This document shows, piece by piece, positions 15,503-29,713 of a stretch of DNA of 64,000 nt. The first letter of the stretch is position 1. The number at the start of each line of letters is the position of its first letter. A program made the position numbers and the translations under genes. This DNA is from Dryas octopetala (Eukaryota; Streptophyta; Magnoliopsida; Rosales; Rosaceae): the NCBI GenBank assembly GCA_963921425.1, contig OY992832.1, positions 10,725,249-10,789,248 on the forward strand. The letters run 5' to 3'. Below the pieces are notes generated by a model. That model was not told the DNA's origin. It did not search any database and saw only the letters and a list, made by a program, of their open reading frames with translations.

Positions 15503-18500
15503 TTATTTTTTACAGATAAATTTTGATATTATATTTACTAAATGCATGTGTTGAAATGCAGGCCAAAAAAGGATGGGTCAAAACTTAGACATCAAGAATT
15601 ATGTCCACTAGTGCCACAATGGTGGTTTATTATGCCACCACAAGTCACAAAGAGATAAATATTTTTTGAATACACACCAAAAAGAGCATCATTTCTTATT
15701 TTAGGTACAACGTTCCCTAACTTGTGATTATATTCCTAGGCAGAAACAGTGAAACACCTTTTAAAATTGGCTCAAGTCCAATTGCCCCAATAAAATAAAC
15801 AACTAAAAAAGAGGTCTTTCATTATTAAAGTAGTGCATCATTATCACAAAACTAGTCAATACAAAAAATTGCCCAACTTATGATGGCAATTATTTATGCT
15901 GATAGAGAAACCCAACTAAATCATCAACAATTAATTAATCAGTTTTTAATTTAAATGTATAATTAATGAGTTAATTAATTAAGCAAGAATAAGATAGACA
16001 ATAAGTGACAAGGATAATGATAAATTATTATTAAATTACAGAAAGGAGAAAGGAGAAGTGGGTGGGAATCAGATTCGCGTGTTACAGAGGGCATGCTGGG
16101 TCATAAAGGGACAGATGGTCCTGATCTGGTGGGGGCCCAATCGTGGGCCCAAAGATCCAATCCCCACAAGCAAAATCCTCCCATTATTTTTGTGATGTCT
16201 TTTGTTACCCTCCTCATTAAATGCTAATTTTGGCGTTTGGCACCTGTTTTATGGGCCCCACGAGGCTTTTTATATTGTTTCTCAAATGGGACATATTGTT
16301 CGGTTGTTCCTAATTGGCCCATTAGTAGGACAAATTTGAAGTTTGATTTGGTTGCTTGAATTGGATTGAAAAATAGGACCTCTGAGGCTCTGAACAATTT
16401 GGGCACCTTTATATAAATATATAATAGACTAATTTAGTAAATAGGTTCTGAATAAGTGACTATTATTATTATAATCTTTTTCTTGGAGGTATAATAATTA
16501 GTTAATTTATTTTATTTATAATATGCCCAAACTCAATTACCCAAGTGAAGGTGATTACTATTTTGCATTTAATGAGGTGACAGCCTGCGTGATTCTCACA
16601 TGTTGTATCATAGAAAGAATCACGGTTCAGGTGCAGTTGAACAAACCATAAAAAAAAGTGAAGGTGACTAACATTTATTGGAGATGATGCATTGATGCCC
16701 AAGTGACAATATGTACGAGTCTTTTGTCAATTTTGAAACTTTGATTTTTTTCTTTCCTAAATTGACGGCAGATATTTCATGGCTCTAATTGAATGTACGG
16801 TTTCTTTAGCTCATCAAAACAGCCAAAAATATGGGGAACAAAAAAAAGTTGTTCTTGGTAATAAGATTCTATCCAACAACTTTCAAACATCAAACCCTAG
16901 TCCCAAGCAATAAACACCGGACTATAAACCCCAAATTAATGCTAATAAATAAAATTTATGACTCGAATTTTAGATTTGAAACTCCAATTCCAAATCACAA
17001 ATATCAAGAGAGTTGAACGTTCGATGCTAAATTCATGGTCATTTATGAGGGTAGGCAAAATAGATAACCGTTTCGGACTTCTAAATATATAAAACTCCTA
17101 AATTTTGTAAACCCTTATATACTATAGATTTAAATAATATGAGTATTTACGAATAAAATAAATTATGTGAATGTACATGAAAGAATTGGTTTGCCTTGAG
17201 CCCCAAATTCTCAGGGACGACCCTGACTAGATTCAAATTAAGAACTCTAAAGTCGATTCTCAAAATCTAAAACTTTGAGCCTTAAGCCTCTAAGTCTGAG
17301 CTCTAGATCCAGGCCACGAACCTGTACATTAGCATTGGAATCAAATCTTAAGCTTCTAATGCTCAAACATGAAACCCTGGGCAATTGCCTTATGCCCTAC
17401 ATCATGTCCCCATATATTGAAAGTGAACGAGTAGATGGCTTCAAGAGTTTTGAGATGGACTAGGACTTACACTTTCCGGGGAAAAGTACTTAATTATCTT
17501 ACAATAGTTACGATAAAAGTTTGACTCTCATGATCTTCATCTTTTTTCTCAGGCCTCATTTGATCCAAAAATGTTGAAATTACAATGTAACCTTAAACTC
17601 GTTGTCAATTGTATGAGGAATATAATCTTTGATGATTGAACATAAAAGTAAATTAACTTTACCCATTTTGGTTATGCCCCCCCAGTGCCTGTATGCCTAT
17701 TTCAAACTTACCTTCTTTTTTCTTCCCTTTCCAGGCCAAAGACAGAGAACTGAGAAAGTTATTGTCCGAAGGATGTAGCAATAAGTTAAGGGACTCAAAC
17801 AAAAACTCCTTATCAATTGCTATAATAGTCTGTTAATAGAAAATAAAAAGATAAATAATTTTGTTAATATTGACCCTTACTATATCTTGTCGTATTGGCC
17901 AAATGTCGTTTCGGTGATTGATTTAGCCAAGATTTTCAATATAGATGATTGAAGTATTGAACCCCTTTTTTCTCATGGGATTATTGAACCTTTGTATGTT
18001 ATTATTGACTTCACGTTTTCAAAGTTTCATTGGATTGAATTGATTACGTTTCTAGAACTACATAACAACTTCTTTTATATTTTTTTTTTGTTCTTGACTA
18101 ATCTTCCTTATGAATCCTTTTGAGACTGAATAGGCATATGTAATGTACATTATTGTTCTCCACATATTGAATGGCATCATCATCAGCATCGAAATAGATG
18201 CACAAAAGTCATTTAAAAAAAAATGGTATAATTCATAGTCAATAGTGAAAGACAAAAAGAAGAGCATTTGGGATTTCAATTTAGGTCGTTGCAAATTGCA
18301 ATTGGGGTTGGTGATCAAGGTTGTGATGGATCTTAAATAAAATAAAGGAAATTAACCACAAATCAAAATTGCTTTGCATATAAATATGCAAGCATGTTAA
18401 GCACAGCAAAGCATAGTGTCATCAACCCAATTATATAATATTTCAATTCATGACAAGTCTAACTTGCAAACAAAAATATCGCCATGATTCGTGAAGGCTG

Positions 18501-18559
18501 CGTATATTTCCCATTGAGTTACGTAATTCCCTATTTCAGTTTTCATTTTCTATCAATGA

Positions 18560-18599
<40 letters not shown>

Positions 18600-20479
18600 T
18601 AAATAAATATAAATATTGGCAAAAATAACTTCCAAGTCCCACAAAGGGTGGTGACTGGTGAGTGAGTGAGAGGGAATGAATTCACATTGCAATTCGCAAC
18701 CCAGGTGCCATGCCAGATGAGATCACCACACTGCTTATCTTATCATTGACTTTATCTTCCCCACATCTTTTTGTTTTTGTTTTTTCAGATTATCTTCCCT
18801 ACATCTTGAAAAGGAAAACACAACCGAATATCAGTATATCACATGCCCCTCTCGTTTAACAAAACCCGCGTATTAAGAAAAAAAACACAACTTTTGATAT
18901 GAAGAGTATATATGTATGTATTTTGTATAGCTTTCTTATTATTTGATTTACATAAAGAAATATAAAGACTTAATAAATATATATATACTCGTTATATATA
19001 AATTTTACTATACAGTATAAAAGTTCAACCATAATATTTTTCTTTTTTTAGCTAACCCATTTAAGATATTGTTCTGGACAAGTTATATATACATTTAAAT
19101 AAGAATTCATGCTCTGATGCATGATTGATATTAACAATTAAACCATACAAAGGTGTCGTCCGTGGAAGAAGCCATTAGGCGACTGTGGTGGTAATAATAG
19201 GGAAGGACAACTTTACACAAAGTGGACCATTTTATGGTTGTCAAATTACCCAAAAGCTTCCGTTGCCAAATTGAGCAGAACCACATTGATCTCTATTCAT
19301 TGCTTTACCTTCCAAACTAGGCAGGCAAACCCACCGACCTTTTATTCAGCTCTACTGTAACCTATAATCTGTAGCTGTAAATTTGTAATTCCAAGAAAAG
19401 CAAAATACAATAGTAAATTAGTAATTAATTGAAATGTGAAATAGTGGTGATTCTATGTTGCTGTGGTTCGTCCTGCTGAGTGCTGTTGTCCCCCCCATTT
19501 GACAGCGACCAAAGAGAGAGGCACATAGTAACGTGCGTAGGACACACCTCGCTCAACCACCACCAGGCTTCGGGAATCCCAACAGTTTATTATTGTGCCC
19601 CATTCTCCACGATATTTCTGCTAATACGTCGTCGTCCCGATTACGCAACAAATATATGCTAACAGTAATTGGTGGAGACTCGCACTGATGATGGTGCCAC
19701 GCTTGGACTTTTCCCTACTTTTCCACAATTTGTTATTTATCTTTTTTTTTTTTTTTTTTAGCTTTTCAGAAATAGTGGCCGTTTGCAAGCCAGTAGTGTG
19801 ATGAGTGCTGCCGAGCCTCAGCCACAGCAACATTTGCGCGCGCGTCCTACGTGTCAGCTTTTGTTTCACACCTGTCGCTTTCTTCGCTCCGTTGACCCCA
19901 CGCTTTTATTGTAGCGCGTGCACGAACGCTCTCCATTCGTGTTACCTAGTTGTTCTAGAAATCAAAGACTAGACTACTAGTATTAGTAGCAGTGTAGGGG
20001 GTAGATGCGCCGTGGGACCCACGCCGGCAATATATATCACGTCCCACATAATACGTACACAAACACACATATCCCGCCTTTCAGCAATAAACTCTGAACC
20101 ACCTCTACTAAAATGCGCTCCTACCACCGCTAACGTGCGCCATATTATCCACTTCTCTCGACCCGAAAACGAATGCCACAATTAATGAACAATTGAAGCA
20201 CCAAAAACCCAGCCATTTTTTGTGGGTCTTTTTCATCCTTCAATTGCATGTGGTAAATAAATTAGCCTTAATGCAGCAATCAGGTAGATTTTGAGACCAA
20301 CCAATGAGCCCAAAAAGAAAAGGGAATATAAATTAATTACTGACAAGAAATTTAAGAATGAACACGGTTAAAATAGAGAGGAAAATGAAGAGAAAATAGG
20401 GATGAAACAATTTCTATTGATGATTGATGAAAACTTGTGTTTTGTGTGTTTTTGAGTGAAAATTGAAAACTAGTAATTA
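15503..20479. other. Intergenic, AT-rich, no gene recognised
   Basis: No coding region that I can support. A (CT)n run occurs at 18563-18595. A short diverged dispersed repeat shares the phrase TAAATTTTGTAAACC between about 14630 and 17095. A GC-richer stretch at 19800-20180 lies beyond the 3' end of the BOI-like gene, which reads leftward and stops at 20480. None of the frames here (60-86 codons) resembles a known protein. Confidence 0.5.
18563..18595. repeat. (CT)n microsatellite
   Basis: About 16 uninterrupted CT units in intergenic DNA. Confidence 0.95.
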
Positions 20480-21791
20480 TCAAGACATGTTAACATGCAC
20501 ACTAGCGTTCTTGGTGGATTTACAGATGGGACAAGTGTGGAGCGATGACCCACAGACCGTACACAGGCAAAGGTGCCTACACGGCAACAGCAACACGCAG
20601 GCTTCCTCCTTCCCGCAATTCCTGCACCACCTACTTGTACTCGATGACCCACTACCATTTCTGCTGCATCTACCGCTGCATCTACCGCTTGTACCTTCCT
20701 CACCACTAGTACCCTTCACCGTACGCCACCCGCCCAATCCCACCGCGACGTCGTCGTACTGCCCCTCGTCTCCGCCGCTGCTTCCGCAGCACGACTGCGC
20801 GTCGTCCATGAGTGCATTAGCGGCAGCGACGCAGTCGTCTCTGCGGCCGTCGTCTTTGACCTGATGGGCGAGCACTTGTTCGAGGTTGGTCCGGAGGGCA
20901 TTGGCGGTGGCCTCGTTGGTCTGAGCCAGGTCACGCCATATTTGGTTCTCTACGCACAAGGTCTTGACCCTCTCCTCCAGAGCCCAATTTAATTTCCCAA
21001 TTTTCTCAATCTCTTCCTCTTTGGCTCTCACCCTCTTCACCATGCCCACCTCTATCGCCTCGATTATCCTCCGCGCTTGCCTCTTCCTCTTTTCCTCTAT
21101 CTCCAACCTCACCTTCTCCATCTATAAAATCCAATAAAAAAAACCCCACAAAAATTAGTAAAAAATACCAAGAAAAACCAAATGGGTTTTCTTTGTTGTT
21201 TCGAATTTGATACGTACGTGTTGGGAAATGAGTCGGTCGATGTCAAATTGCTGTTGCTGGAGGTGCAGCGAAATGTCTTCGCCAAGAAAAGAGAAGGGGT
21301 TGTTGTTACAGTTCTTGTAAGTTGGAGGAGTTGGGTAGGAGAAGGAGGGGTTGATGGAGTCTCTGGAACGCTTTCTTGGTAGACTTATCGGAACATTGTA
21401 GGTGAGGCCGCTATCGGATTTCATAGCTGCCGTCGCCGTCGTCGTTTTGGGAGGCATCGAATCGGTGATGACAGAATTGTACGTCGGAAGCAGAGCCTCG
21501 GTTGCTACGCCCACTCCTCCTGATGATGACAATGGCATCACTCCGTACCCTATCTGGGTATTGTTGTACATGCCCGTGACTGCGTTTCCTTGAATTGGGT
21601 TCATGATTTCCCTGTAAAAATCACACACCAACAACCCCATCAATTTACTGAGACGAACACAACATGCATACAGAGAGACCCATATACATATTATTGAGAG
21701 AGAACAAACATCAAAGATAAGATGATGATGGGTACCTGTTGCCTATGAGTTGAGGAGGGAAGAGATTGAGATGCCGAGCTTCAACAGCCAT
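20480..21791 (-). CDS. BOI-related RING-type E3 ubiquitin ligase
   Basis: Three exons on the minus strand, 21791-21736, 21611-21218 and 21121-20480, splice in frame (codon AG|G across intron 1) to 363 residues starting MAVEARHLNLFPPQLIGNRE. The middle contains SLPRKRSRDS and the conserved heptad-like block before the ring (QQFDIDRLISQHMEKVRLEI, then EKRKRQARRIIEAIEVGMVK), predicted coiled coil. A C-terminal C3HC4 ring follows: CRNCGKEEACVLLLPCRHLC, then CTVCGSS and CPICKSTKNASVHVNMS. This layout (no membrane segment, coiled coil, extreme C-terminal RING) is that of BOI (Botrytis susceptible1 interactor) and the BRG proteins, which in Arabidopsis act in the nucleus on MYB108/BOS1, restrain gibberellin responses with DELLA proteins and limit cell death. 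All ring ligands are present. The stretch between coiled coil and ring is rich in Gly/Ser and low in complexity. Which paralogue it is cannot be decided here. Confidence 0.92.
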
Positions 21792-23162
21792 GAATGATGT
21801 TGATGATGATGAAAGAAAAGGATTAAAGGAAGCAAGAGCAAAGCGAGCGTTTTTCTCTTTAGCCTTTGTGGTCGACGACTCTATGTATCTCTTTGGTGTC
21901 TATATGTATATATGCGTTTTAGTTTTGGTACTTGTTCTTGTTTTGGGGTTGGTTTTTGGTTTTTAGAGGGGAAGATAGGAAGAAGGAAGAGAACAAGTGT
22001 GAGGAGGAAATGAACAAAAGGGCATGCAATAGAGGTGGCAAGCCCGTAATCTGTATGGTGAGGTTTATTTAGGGTTTGGTTGGTTTAGAGAGACAAAATA
22101 ATAATTAAATAATAAATAATAAAAAATACCCTTTTTTTTTTTTTGAGAGAGAGTATGATAAGTAAAAAGGGAAAATTAGAGAGATAAAAAGTAGAAGAAA
22201 AGATTTGGGGGTTTTGACCGTTTTGTCTATTTTAGGATGCGGTGACCAGAAACACCCTTCCATGTTCTCCTTGGTTTTTTTACTTGACTCCCAATTTGTA
22301 ACCAACAGGCAACAGTAACAGAGATCCGGTCAGTCCGTAATTCCAGCGACTCCCCAGGGGCATATCCGGAACATGAGCCCGGCGTCTTGACCGTATCTGT
22401 TTGCTTCAATATTTAATTAATTGATTATTAATCAACTGAAAAAGAAAGAAGAGAGAGATAGTGAATTAGTGAGTGAGTGAGGTGGGGAGTTGATAACTGA
22501 CATTGTGGGCATCTGCCACGCAGCACTTTGCCGACTAGGGCCTGCCAGGGGCCGCCACGTAGGCACAGCTACACTCCAAACGCCAAATCACCGCCTCTTA
22601 CCTTTTACTCATACAATTCCCCTCTCTCTCTTTCTTGAAGCAGCAGCAGCACGTGTGGGGCAGGGTGGGCAAAGAACACGACAGGAGTGATCCGTCCTAA
22701 CACGTGCGAGGGGCCAGCGTGGATGTGTGGGACCCATTGCTGGTGATCTTGTCAAATACAAAGTAAATGATAATAATAATTTATTAGAGAAAAAAGGGAT
22801 TGATGTTACGGATTTTAGTGGTGGGCCGTTGGGTTTTTGGGGATGGGTACGGTGTACCATGGGACTGGTCCTTTTGGCAGTTTCTTTACTTTGAGCCAGT
22901 GAGGACAGCTACGCTAAGCTCATGCGTCTCGCATGAATACGTTTCGTTTTGTTTGGTTCAGCTTTCGACTGTTTCTGCCACCTGGCAACAACCCTTTATT
23001 AGAGTCTACCAAATAAAGTGCCTGCTCCTCCACGATCACTCTGATGAGACCTCCTTCATAGGCTAATTATAACCGTCAGATTCGTCTAAGTTTTCATCAT
23101 TGCATGTCTAGGTTTATCATCAAATATTGACCAGCTTCGCTTTCAACTGTTGTTCACTCGTG
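21792..23162. other. Upstream region of the BOI-like gene
   Basis: This presumably contains the 5' UTR and promoter of the divergent minus-strand BOI-like gene. A T10-T14 run lies near 22131 and GC-rich sequence lies at 22490-22730, including CACGTG-type cores (acacgtgcg near 22701, cacgtgtgg near 22650) that would suit bZIP/bHLH binding. No gene was recognised. Confidence 0.4.
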
Positions 23163-23170
23163 ATATCAGA

Positions 23171-23861
23171 TAGGGGTGGCCATTTTACTGTCAAAACCGG
23201 TCGAACCGCATAGTAAAATACCACAAAAAAATGTGTTGATTAAAAAAAGTCAACATCGCAAAGAAAATCAAACCGCACCGATTCTTTCTGATTCCACACT
23301 TCATTTAACCAGATCACGTAAATAAAATAAATATATATTTTTATATTTTATACCATTTTTATACATATATATACTATTTATATATATTTTTATACACATT
23401 TTTATGTTTATTAACTTGTAATTTGTTTAACTTGTAGTTGTAGTAACTGGTTGTATAATGATATTTGTTTTTAATTTTTAAGTTTTAAGCATTAAGCATT
23501 AAGCAGGTTAAACAAAGTTTAATGTGTGACCCTTTTTGGTTAAATTTATTGAATCAACTTATAAACTTATTTTTTTTGGCCCAAAACTTGTTAATTAGGT
23601 TGAGTTTGTATCATTAAAATAATTGGGCTTATATTTTAAAAAACAAATCTAAAGCCCCAAAGTACTAATCTGAATAATAGCTCATTAGGCCCAGAACCGT
23701 AGTGGAGAACCGCACCTTACCTTACCTTACCTTACCTTGAATGATTTGGTTTTCCTCCTACTTTCTCGGTTTTTAGTACTGAACCGCATCGCATAGGGAC
23801 ATCTGGCGCGGCGCACGAATCTGGGGATGAATCGGCCGGAATCGCACCACGCCCACTTCTA
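23171..23861. mobile_element. Probable degraded hAT-type element
   Basis: The left end TAGGGGTGGCC and right end (reverse complement TAGAAGTGGGC) resemble hAT termini. Subterminal motifs such as GAACCGCA recur near both ends (for example 23204, 23707, 23781). The phrase gtgatatc sits 3 bases outside the left end and gtgatatt immediately outside the right end, a possible imperfect 8-bp duplication. The interior is AT-rich with an (ACCTT)5 repeat and encodes nothing. Ends and family are uncertain. Confidence 0.45.
23714..23738. repeat. (ACCTT)5 tandem repeat
   Basis: Five perfect ACCTT units inside the putative hAT relic. Confidence 0.95.
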
Positions 23862-23869
23862 GTGATATT

Positions 23870-26800
23870 AGTGATTGTCGTTGTTGATATATGTGTGGAT
23901 TTGACTCACTTAAGTTTCTATTAGTGCATGCCTAATTACCATAAAATATTAAAAATTTTACTTTTGACAACTGCAAATTAGTTGATTATTTGATTTTCTC
24001 GAGTGTGAATTAGATTCATTTAAATTTAAATCAATGCATGTGTGTGTTATCATAAACTATTATATAGCTTTCAGTTTTAACTGTGTCAATATGTACATGG
24101 GCTCTTGTACGTTAATGCTTTGGATTTGAGATTCGTACACATCAATAATTGACAATCTTGTTTACGTATGGATGTAGATTTAAGTAAATTTATTGCAATA
24201 TTGTTGCTCGTTGATTTTTTAAAGGATTATGAGGGGGTATGGGAGAGCTACATATTCAATAATTTCATCAAGTATATTGCATAAAAATGTTTATGTAAAC
24301 AGATAGAGTACTTCGCATAAACCCTTGCATCAACTTGTGTGTTACACATTCTGATTCACAAACCTTAAAGGGTATAATTAATCAATTCATACCATGTTTA
24401 TGTCTATATATGTAGAGTGTACAAGTATTATTAGTGTTCAATGTTCCCTGCTAGAATGTTAGTGCATAAAATTATTGCTGCCTAACCAACAAAACCATCT
24501 ATGCAATTCACTATTTGTTGATCTACCCCATATTTGATCACATGCATGCATCCTTTATGGCTTTATATAATTGATTCTTGTATTTATTCCTTAACAAAAA
24601 GATTTGAGCTTTATTAATTCATAAGTGCTTATATTTTTTGTTCTGATTGATTTCCCTTCATTTGGTACAAAGCATCTTGACCACATCCAAATATGACAGC
24701 ATGCCAATTATCAATCCCAACTAATTCCTGATTTTCAAAATTCATGTTCTGGTCATATTAGCAGAAGCTAGCAGCTGTGACCAAAAGAAATCACAGTGGA
24801 TAAAATTTGAGCCAATTCTAGACTTATCCAACACACACTTTCTGTTGAGATTGCTTGGTTTTCATCCAAGTAATTACAAATTAGTAGTCAAGATTTGTTA
24901 ATTTAGAAACAACTCTGCTGCCAAGATTCGACTAAGGATATAACTTTTGCAGTCATCATGCTGACCCGAAACAAAGGCAAAATATCAAAATAAACACAAA
25001 TGGCCATGAACATATGCAATGCGAAGGGTAGTAGTCTTTTGTTAACTTAGAGAAATTAATTATATACAATTTCTTATCCATCTGAATTATTAATAAAATG
25101 ATTCTTATTTCAATATACAGTTTGAGAAAAAGTCTACAATCATAAGTAAAATTAATAATTAATAATTTGATAAAATAGCATGTCATATATATAATCTAGG
25201 ACAAAAAAACATTTCTAATATATAAATGTATAAACGTAAGCAATAAAATTGAAGATAATAAAATCCAAAAATATCCACTAAAAGTCGATGGTTTTGGCCC
25301 CGACGATTCTCAAATCTGTCTCACCCCCCACTCCTCCTCCACTATGCACCCCCATTCACCTAGATCTTGCCACCTTGCTCAGGCTATTAAGAAAATTAAA
25401 TGTTACAAAAAGTCCTATATGGCAAGCTGATATATTCAAAGAGCTAGCTACTAGTATTAATTATTCATATGAAATAGTTAGCAATATATATATATATCTG
25501 GAGATGCTATACATTATTGGAATAATTACCCTCAAAGTAGTTAAATTCCAAAAATACTTTGTCTCCATGCATCTACCTTCTTGCTTTCTCTTGCCCATAC
25601 GGCCATGCTCTACTCTCTCTCCTCTTACTTAATATATACTTTGATATTATCATCGTACCAAGACATGGAGATGTACCTTTCCAATAAACATATATATGCA
25701 TTTTTTAGTGCATGCAGTGCATAAGACAAATAGGTGACAATTAATTGCATTCATTATATGTTACCTAGCTTTAGCTACAGTCATAAAATAAGAACGATAT
25801 TCTCAAGGCAAAATGCATTAAGATTAAGCAACTGGGTTTTTTAATTAATTAACAGTTTGTAACATTTTCTAAGTGGGTACTTATGAAAGGGTTGGAAAAG
25901 TAGCTTCAATTAAGGGGACAAAGTGACAAGTAGATCTGTCATTTAATTAGTGACCGAAAACATTGTCATTAATTAATTAAGTTAATTAATTGTATAGATA
26001 GCCAACTAGGGTTCCACAAGTTGATCCTACATAATCTCATTTGCGGAAGATTTGAGGAGGCATAACCAGACATTAATTATAACCAGTTTTTTATTTGTTT
26101 TTGTTTGTTTAAATGATATCATACGTTAATTAATTATTAACAATTAACCTTGTTCAGTACAAATATAATATTAAATTAGTCTTATTAGTTTCATACACCC
26201 ACATGGGCAAGATTATTAAACTACATAGTACATACCCTCTTTCGTAAGATATAATGTTGCATGAGCTAGCAGGGCGTACGGACACAGTGTCACAAGGCAT
26301 TAATTAATATATAGAGCATCTTATCCCCATCTTCGATCTTTCCAAGTTTGCTTTGGCATTTTCAGCCTGCTTAACTAGCACGTACTACTAACGTAATTAA
26401 CATTTACACATGTTGGACTAGACATAAACACCAATTTGGTCTTTTTATGAGTTGTTGATAAGATTGGAAGATACATATAATGCATGCAATAAAAGACTAA
26501 TATTTCATCACCACATAGTCTACTACTAGTTTATCTTAAGATTGTTATCAGACCGTCAATTTAATTACGTACATATTAAGACAAATATTGAATTATTGAT
26601 TGTCAATTTAACAAGGGAAAATGATTTCAATTGAATATTTGCCTCATTTTACATTATTGAATTGGAAAATTGAGCTTGATCGATCTGATGCTCATTATAT
26701 TAATAAATTTTCTAGTAATTAATTAGTTTAAAGTTATGTAATTAATAGTCCTACTCTTTGAGCCTAGAATTCGATCATGCAATTAAACAATTGCTTGGAA

Positions 26801-28798
26801 ACTTCATGAAGGAGAGAAGAGAAAGATACCACCTCACCAAGAGGAAAGTAGATATGGAAAAAAGTAGAGCATAGAGAGTGATTCCCTCTTCATCACCTTT
26901 CTCTTTCATTCAAGCTCTATTATTGCTCACACATCAACCCAACTGCATCGACCATACTATGGTTCAACCACTACCCAAATCTAAAAAGCATACATCAAAA
27001 GTAATAAACAGTAGGAAATTATAAAAGAGAAAAAAATAAACATAATATTATACATTACATTTTGTTGCTTTCTTGTAACAAAAAGATACCAAATCCGAGG
27101 GCCTAGATTATTACTCGAGGCATGCTATGCCAATAAATAAGTTAGGATTCCAAAATTAGTTTAAAAAGTAAAAAAGAAAAAAGGAAAATAAAAAGATACA
27201 TCGGGAATCATGTGTGTGTTTGTGCTTCACCCCCTTGACTTGTGGAGATAGTTTATTTCTTTATCTTTTCTTCCATTCAACTTAAAGCTGGTGGTGGTGT
27301 TATATATTCTACACCCTTTTTAACTCTCACATTATGAGAATCTCTCACTCTCATTGATCTCTCTCTCTCTCTACATATCTTTAGTCTTTACAGCTTGTTT
27401 TTCCTTTTTGGGAATCTCATTCATGACCCCAACAAACATATATATAAAACCAACCTTTGAATATGCCTCAGTTTCATTCGTCTCTGTCAACAATGCATAT
27501 AAAACCAAACTCATGCTCATGCTCATGCATGAGAGAGAGATTGGTATATAATTAATTAAATGAATATATATGGTTCTCAAATCTCAACTTCTCATAGCAT
27601 AGCATAATAGCATTAAAGCAAAGCAAATGAAAGAGCACTTTCCCATTTGGCTTTGGAGCAGCTGCTGCAGCTGCAACAACAATTGTCATGACAACTAAGT
27701 GTGATATGTTAGCCTGCAGCTGCCTGCTGCCTGCTGATGGGGTCTGAATTAGTCTGATGGGCTATCATTATTTCTTGTATTGGAAACATACCTTACTTGT
27801 GCTCAGGATGCTTGGAAAGTTGTCAGCTTTAAATATATACATATCTATCTCTCTCTTCCTGCCAAACAGAAATTTGACCGTTTGGTTGGAGAAAGTGAGG
27901 GAGAAGTGGCACTCATTTATGGGGTCTTTAGGTGGGTCCCCTTGCCCCCATGGACCCCACTCACTGTACATGATTCTATCCATCTGTATATCTGTATATC
28001 TGCACTACTCATTGCCTCATGGGCCATGTCATGTCCTATTATTAATTCACCTCCAAGTCTTCTTCCAAGTTTTCTTTACCACTTTTACTATTCAAAAAAT
28101 GTGAATTTTACCGTCAATTGAATTTACCCATAAAGTAAGAAATTGCTTTCAAGTTTCCAACATTTAATAAGAGACATGTAAAGAAAGAAAAAAAGAAGTA
28201 AGAATTGGTTTTGGGTAAAAAAAAGAAGAAATGCTTGATCTGCTCAGAAATTCATTTCCCAATGCCATCTATCTCTCTGTATTTTCTCATGGGGTTTGCC
28301 AGGCTTAATATTTAGAGTCCCCCATGTGCATTTCAATGCTTCTCCAACTTTAGGACAAGTCAATTTCACATTTAATTGCAGGCTAATGCATTCACAATTA
28401 TTCAAGTAGAGATACTTGTCCCAATGGAAACTACCTCACCAGTCAGCCATAATGTAGGCCTGAACCATTACAGGACAATATTGCATTTGTCAGTGAACAA
28501 GAAAGTATTATTTTTCCTTTTTTTATTTAGCTAAATATAAAATGTTTCTGTTCCCATTTGTTTAGGTGCATGAAACCTAGACTTTGTAAGCAGAACTATT
28601 GCTTTAATGGTGACAATTTTAAATCTGGAAGTAAAATTTTCCTGCTTTCAACTACAGGGAAGAAAACTTGTATATCATATCTTGCTACAACATCTGTCCA
28701 TTAATTACTTAAATATACCTAGCTAGCCCTGCCCCTTCTCAAGGTATATACCGTATATTTGATTGTTTTAATATTAGTATTAGGGGTGGATTCACACT
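23870..28798. other. Five kilobases without a recognisable gene
   Basis: Very AT-rich DNA full of TTAATTAA-type words, with no supported coding region. Around 27240-27400 there is a TATA-like gttatatattc followed by pyrimidine-rich leader-like DNA. Further on, 27650-27745 contains repeated CAGCTGC/CTGCTGC words that can pair across a short loop. Together these could mark a non-coding RNA locus, but I recognise no known microRNA in it. Frames up to 115 codons near 27757-28121 overlap in two phases, as non-coding DNA does. Confidence 0.45.
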
Positions 28799-28801
28799 TA
28801 A

Positions 28802-29010
28802 GGCCAGTTTGAGATTGAGGTGTGATCAAAATAAGCAACTTATTTAAAAAATTTCAACCCAAAAGTGTTTAGTAAAAAACTAGAAGCTTCTTATTTTTAA
28901 AATTATTGTCAAAATAAACTATTTTTGAGAGTTCAAGATAAGCAGGTGGGGGACTGTTTTGCTTCAAGACTCTTTCTCATAACTGATTCACAACAATATC
29001 AAATTGGCCC
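28802..29010. mobile_element. Tourist/Harbinger-like MITE candidate
   Basis: Left end GGCCAGTTTGAGATTG and right end (reverse complement) GGGCCAATTTGATATTG form imperfect 16-17 bp inverted repeats flanked by taa on both sides (28799-28801 and 29011-29013). A 3-bp TWA duplication and GGCC-type ends suit the PIF/Harbinger superfamily. The body is about 209 bp, AT-rich and without coding potential. Confidence 0.6.
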
Positions 29011-29713
29011 TAAGCATTTTCATGATATCTCAACTCTTCAAAGCTCTAGTAACATGATATCTTAGGGAACACCTTAATGGCTAAGTTCAAAACCTTAGAG
29101 GTCATGTGCAATTTAGTAAGAAAGAAAAACCTCTACAAATATGCTACACATTCAATAATCTTCAAAGATTATTGGAGCTTTATGAATTTTCTACACATAG
29201 AAGAAATTTTTAATACTGGACCAACAGAGTCCTATTGGGCTCATAATCCAATCTTTTGGGCCCATAATCCCCAATCATGCTGAAGGAGGGGAAACTATGA
29301 AGGGCAGGAGGCCAATGGCTTCAAATAATTATAAGCTTATAAGGTCTAATCAGAGGTGTTGATGTGGGCCCTGGCCCAAACAATTAAGTCCAGATTGATT
29401 TGAGCTCTTATTGTTGAACCAAGTAGGTAAGTAGTAGTCTGGTCCAATTTATTTTTATCCGGTATATATAGATGAATTGGCATGATCTATATATTATATA
29501 TTGAGGGAATTGGCGCATTTGATCAGGAACCTTGGATGATTTGACCAATTAAGAGGTCAAATCAAGTGTTATATTATAGGTGGACGATTAGATTATACAT
29601 TTAAGATAAATTTATATAATAGTGTTACGATATACTTAATAATTTCTCCAATTCTTGGTTCCAAACTACTAGGCTTATATAGGGGTTTTAATAGGTGATT
29701 TTATTATTTTATT

